Numbered from the stretch's first letter, positions 33,257 to 44,710 are shown. The stretch: DNA of 64,000 nt from Fragum whitleyi (GCA_948146395.1 OX411556.1:31794056-31858055); one strand, 5' to 3'. The notes: a model not told the origin generated them from the letters alone. Program-made: numbers and translations.

Positions 33257-33427
33257 ATGTCGAAGTTCCGTAAAATATATGCGGTACGTATGCAGCCATT
33301 TCCATGTCGATGGGCCAACATTATAGTAGTTGGATATTGTCTAATCGTTGCTTTTGAATTTTATAAAAGTTTTACTTCCACCAATCGATTCCACACTTTA
33401 GGTTACATTTTTGGTAATGTGCCACAG
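33257..33427 (+). CDS. Possible first coding exon with a membrane anchor (unit A), low confidence
   Basis: ATG 33257 opens 57 codons that end in CAG followed by GTAATT, a plausible splice donor, in phase 0. The peptide starts with a basic stretch (MSKFRKIYAVRMQPFPCRWA), then a hydrophobic segment NIIVVGYCLIVAF (about residues 21-33), then a soluble tail. This fits a type II membrane signal-anchor as in Golgi enzymes, but I recognise no family. Against it: the unit B copy has a 1-base deletion, and of 13 substitutions I count between the copies 10 would change the amino acid, which is not purifying selection. No downstream exon is visible. Confidence 0.22.
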
Positions 33428-33503
33428 GTAATTGTTTCATGACCTCCTTTTTGCCCTACATGCTAATATAAAATGAATTGATAATTTGTAAGATAAGTAA
33501 CAT

Positions 33504-33941
33504 TAAGTTAATTACATCGTGAAATTGACATTTAACTCAATCAAAACCAGTCTAAATCGCTCACTTAGCGCTCCATTCATTCATTCCAGACACTCACTCA
33601 TACTATTCAAAAACGTTCCAAACTCACTGAAAAACATGTAACAACAACTTCGTTGAAAATAAGAATAGCTGGGAAAAAATCGGGATTTAACTTACTTAAT
33701 TGAAATTGTAAGCTTCCGATAAGTTCTTGGAGGAACAGGGAGCTATCTATAGAACTTGTATGTATATTTTATTAAAGGGAGGTAATTAATATTGCTAATT
33801 TTGTTCATGCTGAACAAAATTTGCAAAACTGGATTACCTCCCATTAAATTCACTCAAAACTCGCTCCACACACTCATTCAATTTCATTCCTAAATCATTC
33901 CATAATCATTCACCTTGTCAATTTCACGATGTTCTTAACTG
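33504..33941 (+). mobile_element. MITE-1 copy, near-consensus
   Basis: Left end AAGTTAATTACATCGTGAAA; right end TTTCACGATGTTCTTAACTG then TA. The centre is GGGAGGTAATTAATATTGCT and AATTTTGTTCA-TGCTGAAC. It sits where unit B has the SINE-A at 39912. Confidence 0.9.
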
Positions 33942-34331
33942 TACTACGAAACAATAACCCGTGTTATGTACTCTGAAATTATGAACTCGGTACGACGTTG
34001 GCGGCCCTTGAGTCTGTATTTACCAAATTGTAACTTTCATATTCAGTGGGGGACTAAAATATTTCTTATTCATTTAAACCAATCCAACGAGATTTCAGTG
34101 ACAAAATAAAGATTATTACACTGTACCACATGAGATTTTTTCATGGTTTGGTTTATAACTTTATAGATTTCTAAAACAACTGATAAAACTCTCACAGGAA
34201 GAAACAATTGCCTTTGCTTATAATGTGTAAGAACATCGACAATATTGGCACAAAAACCAGAATTTCTAGCAAAGCTGAGATGGAACACAGTCGCCAGAAT
34301 ACTTCCGTCATGTATAGGAATATAGGGATTA

Positions 34332-34769
34332 CAGTTAATTACATCGTGAAATTGACATTCAACTCAATCAAAACCATTCTACATCGCTCACTCAGCGCTC
34401 CATTCATTCATTCCAAACACTCACTCAAATCGATTAAAAACGCTCCAAACTCACTGAAAAACATGTAACAACAGCTTCGTTCAAACTAAAAATGGCTGGG
34501 AAAATAAATCGGGATTTCACTTATCTAATTGAAATTGTAAGAGTCTGATAGGTTCTTGAAGCAAAAGGAAACTAAATAAAGAACTTGTATGCATATTTTA
34601 TCAAAAAGGGGTAATCAATATTGCTAATTTTGTTAATCCTGAACAAAATTTGCAATACTGGATTACCTCCCATTAAATTCACTCAAAATTCGCTCCACAC
34701 ACTCATTCAATTTCATTCCTAAATCATTCCATATCATTCACCTTGTCAATTATACGATGTTGTTAACTG
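34332..34769 (+). mobile_element. MITE-1 copy, near-consensus, 438 bp
   Basis: TA|CAGTTAATTACATCGTGAAA and ATACGATGTTGTTAACTG|TA give a clean TA target duplication. The body is almost the same as the 17511 copy, including GCGCTCCATTCATTCATTCC and ATTCGCTCCACACACTCATT. Confidence 0.92.
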
Positions 34770-35789
34770 TATCATAGACTCGCCTCAGTGGGTGTTGTAT
34801 TTTCGTTTTTGTTCTTTTACATATATACAAGGCTCTTTAATCCAAGTTCGTAACAAATACTGAACACAAGACACAGGGAACTTAATTTAAAGTTTCGTAA
34901 TGACTTTATCGCATTTTATTCCAGTTGAAAACTACTGTAACGAAAAGTCTAGAGGCTAGACTATGGTTATCATAGAATCGCTTTTGCAATCTCAATCAAG
35001 ATTTCTTTAGGTTGTACTTTGGCCAAAATTGCTACCGATATTTACGACTTATGAAAAGACTTCACATATACATATACAAGGGATAACCCAGAAGTTCGTA
35101 TAATGGGATCATAACTTTCGCATTCCTAGCTTGTTCAGTGTATAATTTGGTCATTGTGAAATTTAGTATTAATGGAGAGCATTCATTATATTATTTTTAT
35201 GCAGAATTATCTTTTACGGCAAAGAATACGACAACATAGTAAAACATGTCTGCTAAGGCGGGGGAGCGAGAAAAAATAATGAAAATCTGTAAAATAAATG
35301 AAGTTTTCTGAAAGTTATCTGAAATTTAGTTTGAAATTCCTTGGTTGAACTAAATGATAAGCAAATTCAAAAAAAAAAATGTCATAATTTAAAGCTTGTT
35401 GGGAGACCTTTTACGAACACAGGTTATTTTGATTATTGAATATTCGAGAAAATAATTGACAATACGTCAACACTGAATATGAATGTATTTTATTTTTCGA
35501 AATTTGTTATGATCTATGTTATAAATCAATCAAAACATTTCAGATAATTTAGAATTGATAAAAAATGTACTGAAGATAAATTTTCCTTAATCTACCCTGG
35601 ATATTCAAAGAGGACAAAGCTTCAGAGGGGTGTTCAGAATAGTCAATTGGGGTTTTAACCGACGAACATGTCACAGTTGATTCTCATTATTTTTCCCAAA
35701 TAAAGGCCCTATACTTGGCTCTCCACTTTACAAGAAATACCATACACACAGTAAAGTTATAGATGCACAAGTTTGAGCGAGTAATCTAA

Positions 35790-35842
35790 GGTCAATTTTG
35801 CCTATACCTGTATAGGCAAAATTGACCTTTGATCACTCACTT
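35790..35842. repeat. Perfect hairpin, 19-bp arms
   Basis: AAGGTCAATTTTGCCTATA and TATAGGCAAAATTGACCTT are exact complements separated by CCTG. Weaker pairing (GAGCGAGTAATCT with GATCACTCACTT) extends it. A related stretch, GTGAGTGATCAAAGATCAAT, is near 51560. It may be a small foldback element. Confidence 0.8.
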
Positions 35843-36062
35843 AATATTGTGCATCCTTGCCTTCACAGTGTTTAAGGCGCAGAGCTTGAACCGAAGCTAA
35901 CAAAGTGGAGATTTACTACATGTTGGAATTCTTCAAAATAACAACCGTCGGTAAATAATAAGCCAATGAAGAGTGATTTCTCATTCTTTAAGGTAGACGG
36001 TAGGAATGCTCTAAGTGAAAAAATTTGGACTGCGAAGAATAAAAAAAATCATCTTTCGCTAG

Positions 36063-36714
36063 TAAATATTTCTGCGGAAAATAAAATTCTCGTTCAAAAA
36101 AGAATTTTTTTCTGACATTAAAGTGTCAACCATCGTCAAAGATTTGAGGCTATTGACATGAATTATTTTAGAATTATTATCAAATTTCATTGCGTCAAAT
36201 AGATGGCCACATAGATATTATCAGCTTGGGGTATACATTTACGTACGGTAACACCTGGTATAACATTCTTTGAAATTGTAAACCTGATTTGAATTAGTTT
36301 TTAGCATCTAGTGACCATGGCTTTTTGCTTTACTTTTGGTAGCGTCACCATTAAAAACCTTGACATTTTATTTTCATTTTTCGATTTTAACCAAATGTGT
36401 CTTTTGATAATTTGAAAAAAAAAAAAACACTATCAAAAGAGCAATTTATATACCTCGGGTGTAAGAGCTCTGAAAACATTGGAGATTGGGCTTGACGTTT
36501 CTTACAATTTGAAAAGTGAGGTGCCAACATTGAGCAGCGTAGACAGCCACCTACTCTAAATGTAATGTTACCTTATGGTGTACAAGTGCTTTCAGACCAT
36601 ATTTATCTAAGAAAAGTATAGTGAAGACGCTGGCCAGACTGTACGGATGGTACATGTATATGAAATTATTGGAAATCTCACGCACATACTCATTTTTGTA
36701 CTAATCGCCAGTTC
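36063..36714 (+). repeat. Segmental duplication unit A, right-hand part
   Basis: It aligns with 40202-40845: AAATTCTCGTTCAAAAAAGA, TATTATCAAATTTCATTGCG, GGTATACATTTACGTACGGT, CACTATCAAAAGAGCAATTT, and GAAGACGCTGG(C/T)CAGACTGT. Homology stops where a MITE-1 right half begins at 36715. Confidence 0.85.
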
Positions 36715-36851
36715 CGTCAAATCGGCCGAAATTGTTGATAGTGTTCTACCTCCCCCGAAAACAATTCAAACTTCACTAATCACACTCATTTATTTTTATT
36801 CCACGATTCCAAAATGATTCCAACTCTTTAATTTTACGATGTTCCTAACTG
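36715..36851 (+). mobile_element. MITE-1 right-half fragment at the A/B junction
   Basis: GTTGATAGTGTTCTACCTCC, CCGAAAACAATTCAAACTTC and ACGATGTTCCTAACTG match the variant MITE-1 right half at 30640-30767. This marks the start of unit B. Confidence 0.8.
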
Positions 36852-36864
36852 TATCACCTGTTTG

Positions 36865-37495
36865 ATATCATAAATTATTATACTGCAAAGAAAATTCTAG
36901 CATTTTCATTGGTTAATGCTGACCTGACAAACATTGATAGCTACGGCCGCTCCGGTATTACCTCTTTTGTTTCCTTAAGGCGCCTCGACATGAACATAGA
37001 CAAAAAATCGAAACGGTAGGGGTACAGTTGAAAAGGATGTCAGTTAATAATGTGCAAATAGAAAATGATAAAGATGTCAATAAATACCTTAAATTTGTAC
37101 AAATCTGTCCAATTAAAGTGCCAAGTTTCTCGCAGTTTCAGCCAACAAACGCTTCCATATTACAATAGCGCAGAGTGCAGTAGTGTGACGTCACAACTAT
37201 ATATGACGTCACTTTGTACATGTTTACTTTTCATAGGGGCGCATTAAGGGATATTGGTGGTTTAAAAGAAATCGGTTTATGTGAACGCCTAAAATAGGCA
37301 ATAGACAGATATTTAGCCCTAATAAGACTTTGAAGTATAATAAATTCGTAATACGGTTTCTTGTCTGGGTATATGACGATTTATTCCCGGCAGAAAAATG
37401 ATGTCAACCCTCGCCTACGGCTCGGGTGACATCATTTTTCCAGCCGGGAATAAATCGTCATATACCCCGGCAAGAAACCGTATAACTAATAATGT
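36865..37495. mobile_element. Insertion in unit B carrying a long palindrome
   Basis: About 630 bp absent from unit A at the matching place (ATATTATATCTGTTTCCTGG, 30780). Its right end, 37352-37485, is a long inverted repeat listed separately. The left part holds the open frame 37065-37247 without a domain and two TGACGTCA palindromes at 37187 and 37205. Confidence 0.6.
37352..37485. repeat. Long near-perfect palindrome (about 60-bp arms)
   Basis: ATACGGTTTCTTG, TATATGACGATTTATTCCCG and AAAATGATGTCA pair with TGACATCATTTTT, CGGGAATAAATCGTCATATA and CAAGAAACCGTAT. The loop is CCTCGCCTACGGCTCGGG. Such a structure could extrude a cruciform or form a strong RNA hairpin. Confidence 0.9.
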
Positions 37496-37811
37496 TTTCT
37501 GACAGATCACCCACTATAGAAATAATTTACATGTTAATGGTCGTATCAGAGTCCTGTCATGATAAATTATCCTAATTTCAACAAGATAATATTTTAAGAC
37601 ACAAATGTAAACGTTAAACTGAAGCTGGACAATTCGAGGGAGACAAAGTAATGGATAAATAAAACTCGTGGCATGTGTCCGAACCCAAGACTTGAAAACC
37701 TTGTGCGCAACAAACTGCTGCAGTAGGCTACATACATGACTAAAATATTTTGTCTTTTTCATTCATATTAATGCTATAACACACGAAAGGGCGATGCATT
37801 TTATCGCCCCT

Positions 37812-37985
37812 AACTTTCCAATTTTCTAGAGAGAATTATTTACTTCTAGTTATATTGATCAATCAGCGTTATTAAAAGACGTTGATATAAAGTGCCTAAT
37901 TCACTCCTTTATACCGCCTTTCCGCGAATTCATTGTGGCTTTGTGTAGTATTGGCCGTTAATTCGCTCTACATCATTCTGAGCGT
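37812..37985 (+). repeat. Dispersed 170-bp repeat core, copy 2
   Basis: Unit B counterpart of 31280-31455, with the same ACGTTGATATAAAGTGCCTA motif. It is not independent evidence, because it came with the duplication. Confidence 0.7.
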
Positions 37986-39079
37986 ATGTGATAATTAAGT
38001 GCTTTACTGCCTTAATCTTGTTTTCATGGAAAGCAGACAATCTTTAGCTTCTACATTTACCAGAATTACAAATAAGACAGACTGGCCAAACTATTTTTCA
38101 TTAATTATATGCAAAAGAGATAAAGAGAATATTTCGTGTTAAAAGTAAAATAGATACAAAGTTTTTGTGCAGAAAGATTTTTCTTTGAGAAGCAATTAGT
38201 GGCCGATTTCGCGTACTAGTACCTATCCACACAGGGTTTTTTATGCCGCCTCTTCACTAAATGTCACTTAAACACACATATATATATCACATATATATAC
38301 AAAACGCAACAAATCTGTGACCCTGTAATGGAAACTTTAGTGCATTATCTCCCTTGTTTGTCTGTGGATTATATCGAAGGTACTCCAAAATCGTTATCGG
38401 TCCTTTTAGAATTTTTCCTTTGGTTTTATCGACGGTTTCAATGGGGAAGTTGCGATTTTTTTTTTTTTTTTTTTTGTATATGCAAAATCTTTAATTATGC
38501 AATTTATACTTATCTTTAAGTTTTGAATAATAAAGTAGAAAATTAATATTTATTTTACATCAAACGCATCTTATAAATTGCGCGATATTTGATTTAGAGC
38601 TTATCTTTAAATCTTAAAGTGCAAAGGAAATGAGGATAAAACCTAAGGAAACCACTGATTTGGACCCTTCCTCCTTTGGGAGTATTTCATGGGAGATAAC
38701 CAGCCGATATCCCTCATTGAATGGACTTGGCAAAGAGAGTTCGAAAAGTATTAATCCATAGATTGTACGGCTTGCATATGCTGATCGGTACTCAAACCTA
38801 TCACTCTTTGATTATTTTCTAAATCTGAAAAAAAAACACCTTCCTCTATAATCGAATTGAAATGCGAGGCCTTTATAACATATTGTGGAATACTTTTTTA
38901 ATACTTGATTTAGGAAGTTCATAGAAAGTTTCTTTTATCACTTAACGGGTCACACTTTTATAAACATTATCAATTCTCGGCTCTTTTTAACGTCCTAAAC
39001 ATGGAAATACTCTTAATTCCCGACTTAGCAAGTATCAAAAACAATAGTTACATGGAAATATTGCATAATGCGTATGTTA

Positions 39080-39498
39080 CAGTTATGACAATCGTAACTC
39101 TAATTCCGATCAACGCCATTCTTCATCGTTCACACAGCTCGATTCGTTTATTCCAAGCTCACTCAAAGAATTTGAAAGCGCTCCAAAATAACTTCAAATG
39201 TAAGATCAATAACTGCATTCAAAATATATATATATCTAAGAAAAAATAATGTTTTCATTGACAAAGTTGAAAATGCAAGCGTCTGATTAGTTCTTGAAGA
39301 AATAGGAAGTTGTTTTTAGAATTTGTATTCATTTTGTAGAAAAGGAAGGTTATAAATATCACTTATTTTGTTTTTCCCGAACAAAATAAGCGATATTGGA
39401 TAAATTCCTTTTCATTTCACTCAAAACCCGCTCCACATACTCATTTAATTTCATTCCAAATTCATTCATCGTATCAATTTCACGATGTTCGTGCATAA
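39080..39498 (+). mobile_element. MITE-1 copy shared by both duplication units (B copy)
   Basis: Counterpart of 32654-33090. The central hairpin is shorter here (TCACTTATTTTGTTTTTCCC then GAACAAAATAAGCGATATTG), whereas unit A has an extra copy of the AAATAAGC core. Confidence 0.8.
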
Positions 39499-39666
39499 CT
39501 TTAAATGCGAAATCGTTTTAAGTTGTAGTTTGAAAAGAGGTGTTTCATAAATAAAAAGAATCGTATGAAGTTTATTGTGATAGATTGTATTCTTGATGGA
39601 GGTTGTATACTATTAGCATATAGATGTGCATCTTTCGTGTTCCTGTAATTTAGTATCTGTCCCAAT

Positions 39667-39836
39667 ATGTCGAAGTTCCGTAAAATATATGCGGTATGTA
39701 TGCAGCCATTCCATGTCGCTGGGTCAACATTATAGTATTTGGAAATTTTCTAATTGTTGCTTTTGAATTTTATAAAAGTTTTTCTGCCACCAATCGATTC
39801 CACAATTTAGATTACATTTGTGGTAATGTACCACAG
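39667..39836 (+). pseudogene. Frameshifted copy of the possible exon (unit B)
   Basis: It aligns with 33257-33427 but is one base shorter (CAGCCATTCCATG against CAGCCATTTCCATG), which shifts the frame after 15 codons and soon gives a stop. The CAG|GTAATT donor is kept. If the exon is real, this is its pseudogene. Confidence 0.3.
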
Positions 39837-39911
39837 GTAATTGTTTCATGATCCCCTTTTTTCCCTACATGCTATTATAAAATAAATTGATAATTTGTAA
39901 TATAAGTACTC

Positions 39912-40178
39912 TGGCTCGTTGGCCGAGTGGTTAGCACGCTCGACTCGTAACCTGGTGGTTGCCGGTTCGAGCCCCACCGGAGGCGGGTAGTGTATTTGGG
40001 CAGGACACTTTACAGACAAAGCCCCAGTCCACCCAGCTGTAAAAGTGGGTAGTAGTGGTTAGAAACCATTGCCTCTCTCTATATGTGTAGGATCAGATCT
40101 GGAATGAGTAAGGACCACGATGGAAATAAGAGTCATACGGCCCTTTATCGTGTTATCCTCGAATAAAAAGTTAAAAAA
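39912..40178 (+). mobile_element. SINE-A copy (tRNA-derived), well preserved
   Basis: The head is GGCTCGTTGGCCGAGTGGTT AGCACGCTCG (A box) and GCCGGTTCGAGCCCCACCGG (B box). The body has GGCAGGACACTTTAC, CCCCAGTCCACCCAGCTGTA and AAAGTGGGTAGTAG; the tail is GAATAAAAAGTTAAAAAAAG. The body resembles the conserved core of the V/Deu-type SINE families as I recall them. It sits at the site occupied by a MITE-1 in unit A. Confidence 0.85.
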
Positions 40179-40845
40179 AGTATCATTTTACGAAACAATT
40201 ACCCGTGCAGAAAATAACATTCTCGTTCCAGAAAGAATATTTAGCTGTTGACAATCGTCAACGGTGTGTGGCTATTGACGTGAATTATTTTAGAAGTATT
40301 ATCAAATTTCATTGCGTCAAATACATGGCCACATAGATATTATCATTTAGGGGTATACATTTACGTACGGTAACACCTGGTATAACATTGTTTGAAATTG
40401 TAAACCTGATTTGAATTAGTTTTTTAGCAATTTTTCGAAAACCATGGCTTTTTGCTTTACTTTCGGGCGTCGCCGTAAAACACTTTGACATTTTTTTTTA
40501 TTTTTGAATTTTAACAAAACGTGTCAATTGAATTTTAAAAAAAAATCACTATCAAAAGAGCAATTTACATATCTCGGGTATAAGAAAACTGAGAACATTT
40601 GAGCCTGGGTGTGACGTTTCCAACAATTTGAAATGTGACGTGCCAATATTGAGCAGCGAAGACAGCCACCTTCAGTAAATGTAATGTTACCTTATGGGGT
40701 ACAGGTATTTTCAGACCATATCTATTTAAGAAAAGCACAGTGAAGACGCTGGTCAGACTGTGTGGATGCACGGCTGGTCGGAGTCTTTGCTACATTGTAT
40801 GTGCGTATATGAAATTATTAGGCTCCTTTTTGTACTAATTCTGTC

Positions 40846-42540
40846 CCCTTTTCAACTGATATATTTGCCTCTATCAAAAAGATGACAACCGCCACCAACA
40901 TGCGGTCTTCTCTCTAATATTTTATTATTTCAATCAAATACATGGGTTGCTTTGTACTTTCTTAATAAGTTGAAGACTGAAAATTCGTATCATGAAGAAC
41001 CGAATTGAAAACATCATGTTGAATGCACTAGGCTGACGGTTTTGGAGTTGTGATCCCTCCTTTACCTAAAGAGATTTTTTTTAAATCGAATTGACGTCGT
41101 GTTACTTGGCAATTATTTGTATTACAAAACCAAATACATTGCGACCATACTGAAAGAAAGAAATGATTGGTCTTATCAACAATCCCATAGCAAACAAAAA
41201 TTACAATACTTTAATCTTACATTTACCTTTGGATCTCTGGAATGCAAAGATTATATAGGTGCTGCACCAAAGCTTCATAGACCCTGAGTATTTTTTCTTA
41301 TAAACTTAGAGTTCAAACTAGTAAGAAACACGCCGCCAAGAAAAATGAATAATGGTCAATATTGTTGCAATGCATTTATTAAAATAGAAGACGATTATAA
41401 TTCATTCTGATATGCTCTAGCTTCAAATGCCTTAGGAATATAAATGTATGTTCATTTTTTTTCTATGAAACTCTTCATAAAGGAAATACGAATGGAAAGA
41501 GTAGATATACTCTTAAATGAAAGTTTGCCAGGGAATATCTACAGAAAAGATATTCTACGCTATTCTATTTTCAGAAGAACGTAATATTGTTATCCCATTC
41601 AACTATATACTTTTGTATTAGTACTAATGATTTGTACCATGTGCTTTGATATGAATCTATAATATGGGTAACATGATTCTTATTTGTCAATAAAGGACAA
41701 TGCATCAAATGTTGTCCCGAAGTCGGGTATCGAATGACGGTAACATCTGGCTGTCTCGTTTTACTTAATTCGACCATGTCGTTCTAAAGTAAGCCTGTAC
41801 ATCGCATTTCAGAGATTTTTTGAATAAAAATAAACTTACTTTACTACTCCACCCTTTCGCAGAAATTATTTACAAATGTTAGACAGTCTTTATTTTTCTT
41901 TCGTTTTATTGCCACCCAAGAATGTTTTCTTTATAACTGTTACTTATCTGTCTTCAATTACAATATTTCGAAGTGCCGATTTTTGAAGGGGGAAAGGAAC
42001 ATTAAACTGTATGGGTACTTTCGACTTTTCAGCGCTGGTGCTTCGATTTAATTTTAAAATTGATATTTGCTATGAATTTAATCAGATGAGCGTAAATTGT
42101 GAAAGTTAAACATAGGGACTGGCCGATACTACATGTATGTTGTCATAACTAGTGGCAAAACGCCTTTGCTTATTTTGATGTTTATGACTGTCTTGTTTAT
42201 ATTATGAAAATGATTATAAAATAGATATAATGAGATTTGTTTCAACTAAAACATTTCTCATTTCTGCGAACTGAAGCCTCTGATCAGTCTACACATGTGC
42301 ATTTTTGGTATGTTCTTTATATTTGGTATTTGATTCTTATTTGTCAAAAAAGAACAATGTGTCAATTGTTGTCTCAGTGTCGGGTATTGACAATTGAAAC
42401 ATCTGCTTTGTGTACAGGAGAGCAAAGCGCTTGCGAACGATAGCAAGCGATTTCCTGCTTTCATGTTCTGAACAATTTCTTGCTTGGGAAGCTTGTGACA
42501 ATCAGCTAGCAACGTAACGAAGTGACTAGCATAAAGAAAA
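40846..42540. other. Unassigned DNA
   Basis: No supported gene. Two stretches (41680-41740 and 42335-42400) share ATTCTTATTTGTCAAnAAAG and TGTTGTC.CAGT/GAAGTCGGGTAT-like bases, a weak dispersed repeat. Confidence 0.4.
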
Positions 42541-42544
42541 AAAA

Positions 42545-44392
42545 CCCAAGAGGGCCATAGTGGCCCTACATCGTGAGTGAACTGTCAAAAATTGTTCAAA
42601 GTAGACGTAGAAAGGGTGAAGAATTCTGACCAAATTTCAGGTTGAATGGGCAAAAAATGAAGGTTCTACACTGCTTACAAGGTTTTTCTAAGATTTGATC
42701 CCATGATCTAGTTTTTGACCCCACTTGACCCAATTTCAACTTGACCTAGATTTCATCAAGACAATCATTCTGACCAAATTTCAGGTTAATTGAGCAAAAA
42801 ATATGGCTTTCAGAGTGTCTACAAGGGTTTTCTATGATTTGACCTAGTGACCACGCTTTTGACCCCACTGGACCCAATTTTCAACTTGACCTAAATTTAA
42901 TTCAGAATATCATTCTGACCTATTATCAGGTTGATTGAGCAAAAAATACGTGTTTGAGAGTGTCTACAAGGTTTTTCCAAGATTTGACCCCCTGACCTCA
43001 TTTTGACCCCACTTAACCCAATTTCAAACTTGTCCGAGATGACAACAAGACAATCATTCTGACCAAATTTCAGGTTGATCAGACAAAAAATATGGCTTCT
43101 AGAGTGTCTATAAGATTTCTCTAATATTTGACCCTAGGACCTCATTTTTGACCCCACTTGACCCAATTTTGAACTTGTCTGAGATTTTATCAAGACAATC
43201 ATTCTGATCAAATTTCAGGTTGATCGGGCAAAAAATATGGCCTCTAGAGTGTCTACAATGTTTTTTCTAAGATTTGACCCCGTGACCTCACTTTTGACCC
43301 CACTAGACCCAATTTTTAACTTGTCCGAGATTCTATCAAGACAATCATTCTGACCAAATTACAGGTTAATCGGGCAGAAAATGTGGCGTCTAGAGTGTCT
43401 ACAAGTTTTTTTCTAAGATTTGACCCCGTGACCTCATTTTTGACCCTACTTGACCCAATTTCAAACTTGTCCGAGATTTCATTAGGACAATCATTCTGAT
43501 CAAATTTCAGGATGATCAGACAAAAAATATGGCTTCTAGACTGTCTATAAGATTTCTCTAATATTTGACCATAGGACCTCATTTTTGACCCCACTTGACC
43601 CAATTTTGACCTTGTCTGAGATTTTATCAAGACAATCATTATGATCAAATTTCAGGTCGATCGGGCAAAAAAATATGGCCTCGAGAGTGTCTAAAATGTT
43701 TTTTCTAAGATTTGACCCCGTGACCTCATTTTTGATCCTACTTGACCCAATTTTGGTCTTGTCTGAGATTCTATCAAGACAATTATTTTGACCAAATTTC
43801 CGGTTGATCAGGCAAAAAATTAGGCTTCTAGAGTGTCTATAGGATTTCTCTAATATTTGACCCTAGGACCTCACTTTTGACCCCACTAGACCCAATTTTT
43901 AACTTGTCTGAGATTTTATCAAGACAATCATTCTGACCAAATTACAGGTTGATCGGGCAGAAAATGTGGCCTCTAGAGTGTCTACAAGTTTTTTTCTGAG
44001 ATTTGGCCCCGTGACCTCATTTTTGACCCTACTTGACCCGATTTCAAACTTGTCCGAGATTTTATTAAGACAATCATTCTGACCATATTTCAGGTTGATC
44101 GGACAAAAAATATGGCTTCTAGAGTGTTTACAAGGTTTTTCTTAGATTTGACCCCATGACCTCATTTTTGACCCCACTTGACCCAATTTCGAACTTGTCC
44201 GAGATTCTATCAAGACAATCATTCTGACCAAATTTCAGCTCGATTGGGCAAAAATTGTGGCCTCTAGAGTGTCTACAAGGTAAATGTTGACGACACACGA
44301 CGTACGACGCACGACGGACGACGGACGACGGACATCACTCGACCACAAAAGCTCACCTTGGGCACTTCGTGCTCAGGCGAGCTAGAAAAAAT
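42545..44392 (+). mobile_element. Helitron-like element containing a 145-bp tandem array
   Basis: The 5' end has AAGAGGGCCATAGTGGCCCT, a stem GGGCCA-TAG-TGGCCC. The interior is the 145-bp array described separately. The 3' end has ACGACGGACGACGGACGACG, then GACCACAAAAGCTCACC and the hairpin TGGGCA-CTTCG-TGCTCA with AGGCGAGCTAGAAA. The same end structure closes 57480-58026 and, inverted, 20945. No coding capacity, so it would depend on enzymes from elsewhere. Helitron/Helentron membership is inferred. Confidence 0.7.
42600..44280 (+). repeat. Tandem array, 145-bp unit, about 11 copies
   Basis: CATTCTGACC recurs at 42766, 42911, 43055, 43200, 43346, 43492, 43637, 43784, 43929, 44075 and 44220, spacing 144-147. 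Each unit has AAATTTCAGGTTGATCGGGC, ATGGCTTCTAGAGTGTCTA and TTGACCCCATGACCTCATTT. The 110-codon minus-strand frame inside is a by-product of the array. Confidence 0.95.
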
Positions 44393-44710
44393 GGCGGATA
44401 ACTTTCTGAATGCAAGGCTGATTTCTAGTGACATTATATAGACATGTTCCACGAATAACATCTATACGAGCAATGCACGTGTCTTATTTAGACAAAAGTA
44501 AAATGATTTTAATCTGGCATTGGAGATATAGAGAAAGATCTAATATAAATTCTGATAGATTGTAACAGTAATCAAATCTGAAGAATATTTGCATCGTGAT
44601 GTGTATATTTCGGGTCATTCTGCTTTTCTGTCATATATATGATTTGGTCCACATTTTTCACAAATCAAAAGGGACGTTGGTTTCATTTCGTAAGTTTTAA
44701 ATTAAACCTA
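44393..44710. other. Unassigned DNA
   Basis: Nothing recognised between the Helitron-like element and the next MITE-1. Confidence 0.4.

Larger units (their letters stand above)
30768..33980 (+). repeat. Segmental duplication unit A (main part)
   Basis: It aligns in order with 37490-40205. Shared blocks include the region from CAGATCACCCA(C)TATAGAAA (30801; 37503), the 170-bp repeat core (31280; 37812), GTGGCCGATTT..GCGTACTAGTACC (31662; 38200), GAGAGTTCGAAAAGTATT (32295; 38736), a MITE-1 (32654; 39080), the candidate exon (33257; 39667) and TACGAAACAAT(A/T)ACCCGTG (33951; 40189). Unit A carries extra MITE-1 copies at 31831 and 33504 that unit B lacks. Confidence 0.85.
33981..36062. other. 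Part of unit A with no match in unit B
   Basis: About 2.1 kb lies between blocks that are adjacent in unit B (ACCCGTG at 40201, then GCAGAAAATAACATTCTC). It contains the MITE-1 at 34332 and the hairpin at 35790. It is either an insertion in A or a deletion in B. I recognise no gene in it. Confidence 0.5.
37496..40845 (+). repeat. Segmental duplication unit B
   Basis: Copy of unit A (30768-33980 plus 36063-36714), in the same orientation and order. Unit B lacks the MITE-1 copies at 31831 and 33504 and the 2.1-kb block of unit A. It carries a SINE-A at 39912 and a T run of about 17 near 38458. By eye the units differ at several percent of sites, so the duplication is old. Confidence 0.85.

Noticed and set aside
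43316..43648. 110-codon open frame on the minus strand
   Set aside because: It lies entirely in the 145-bp tandem array; unit length not divisible by three and repeats of the same peptide explain it.
42600..44280. CRISPR array
   Set aside because: Units are 145 bp without unique spacers; eukaryotic tandem repeat.
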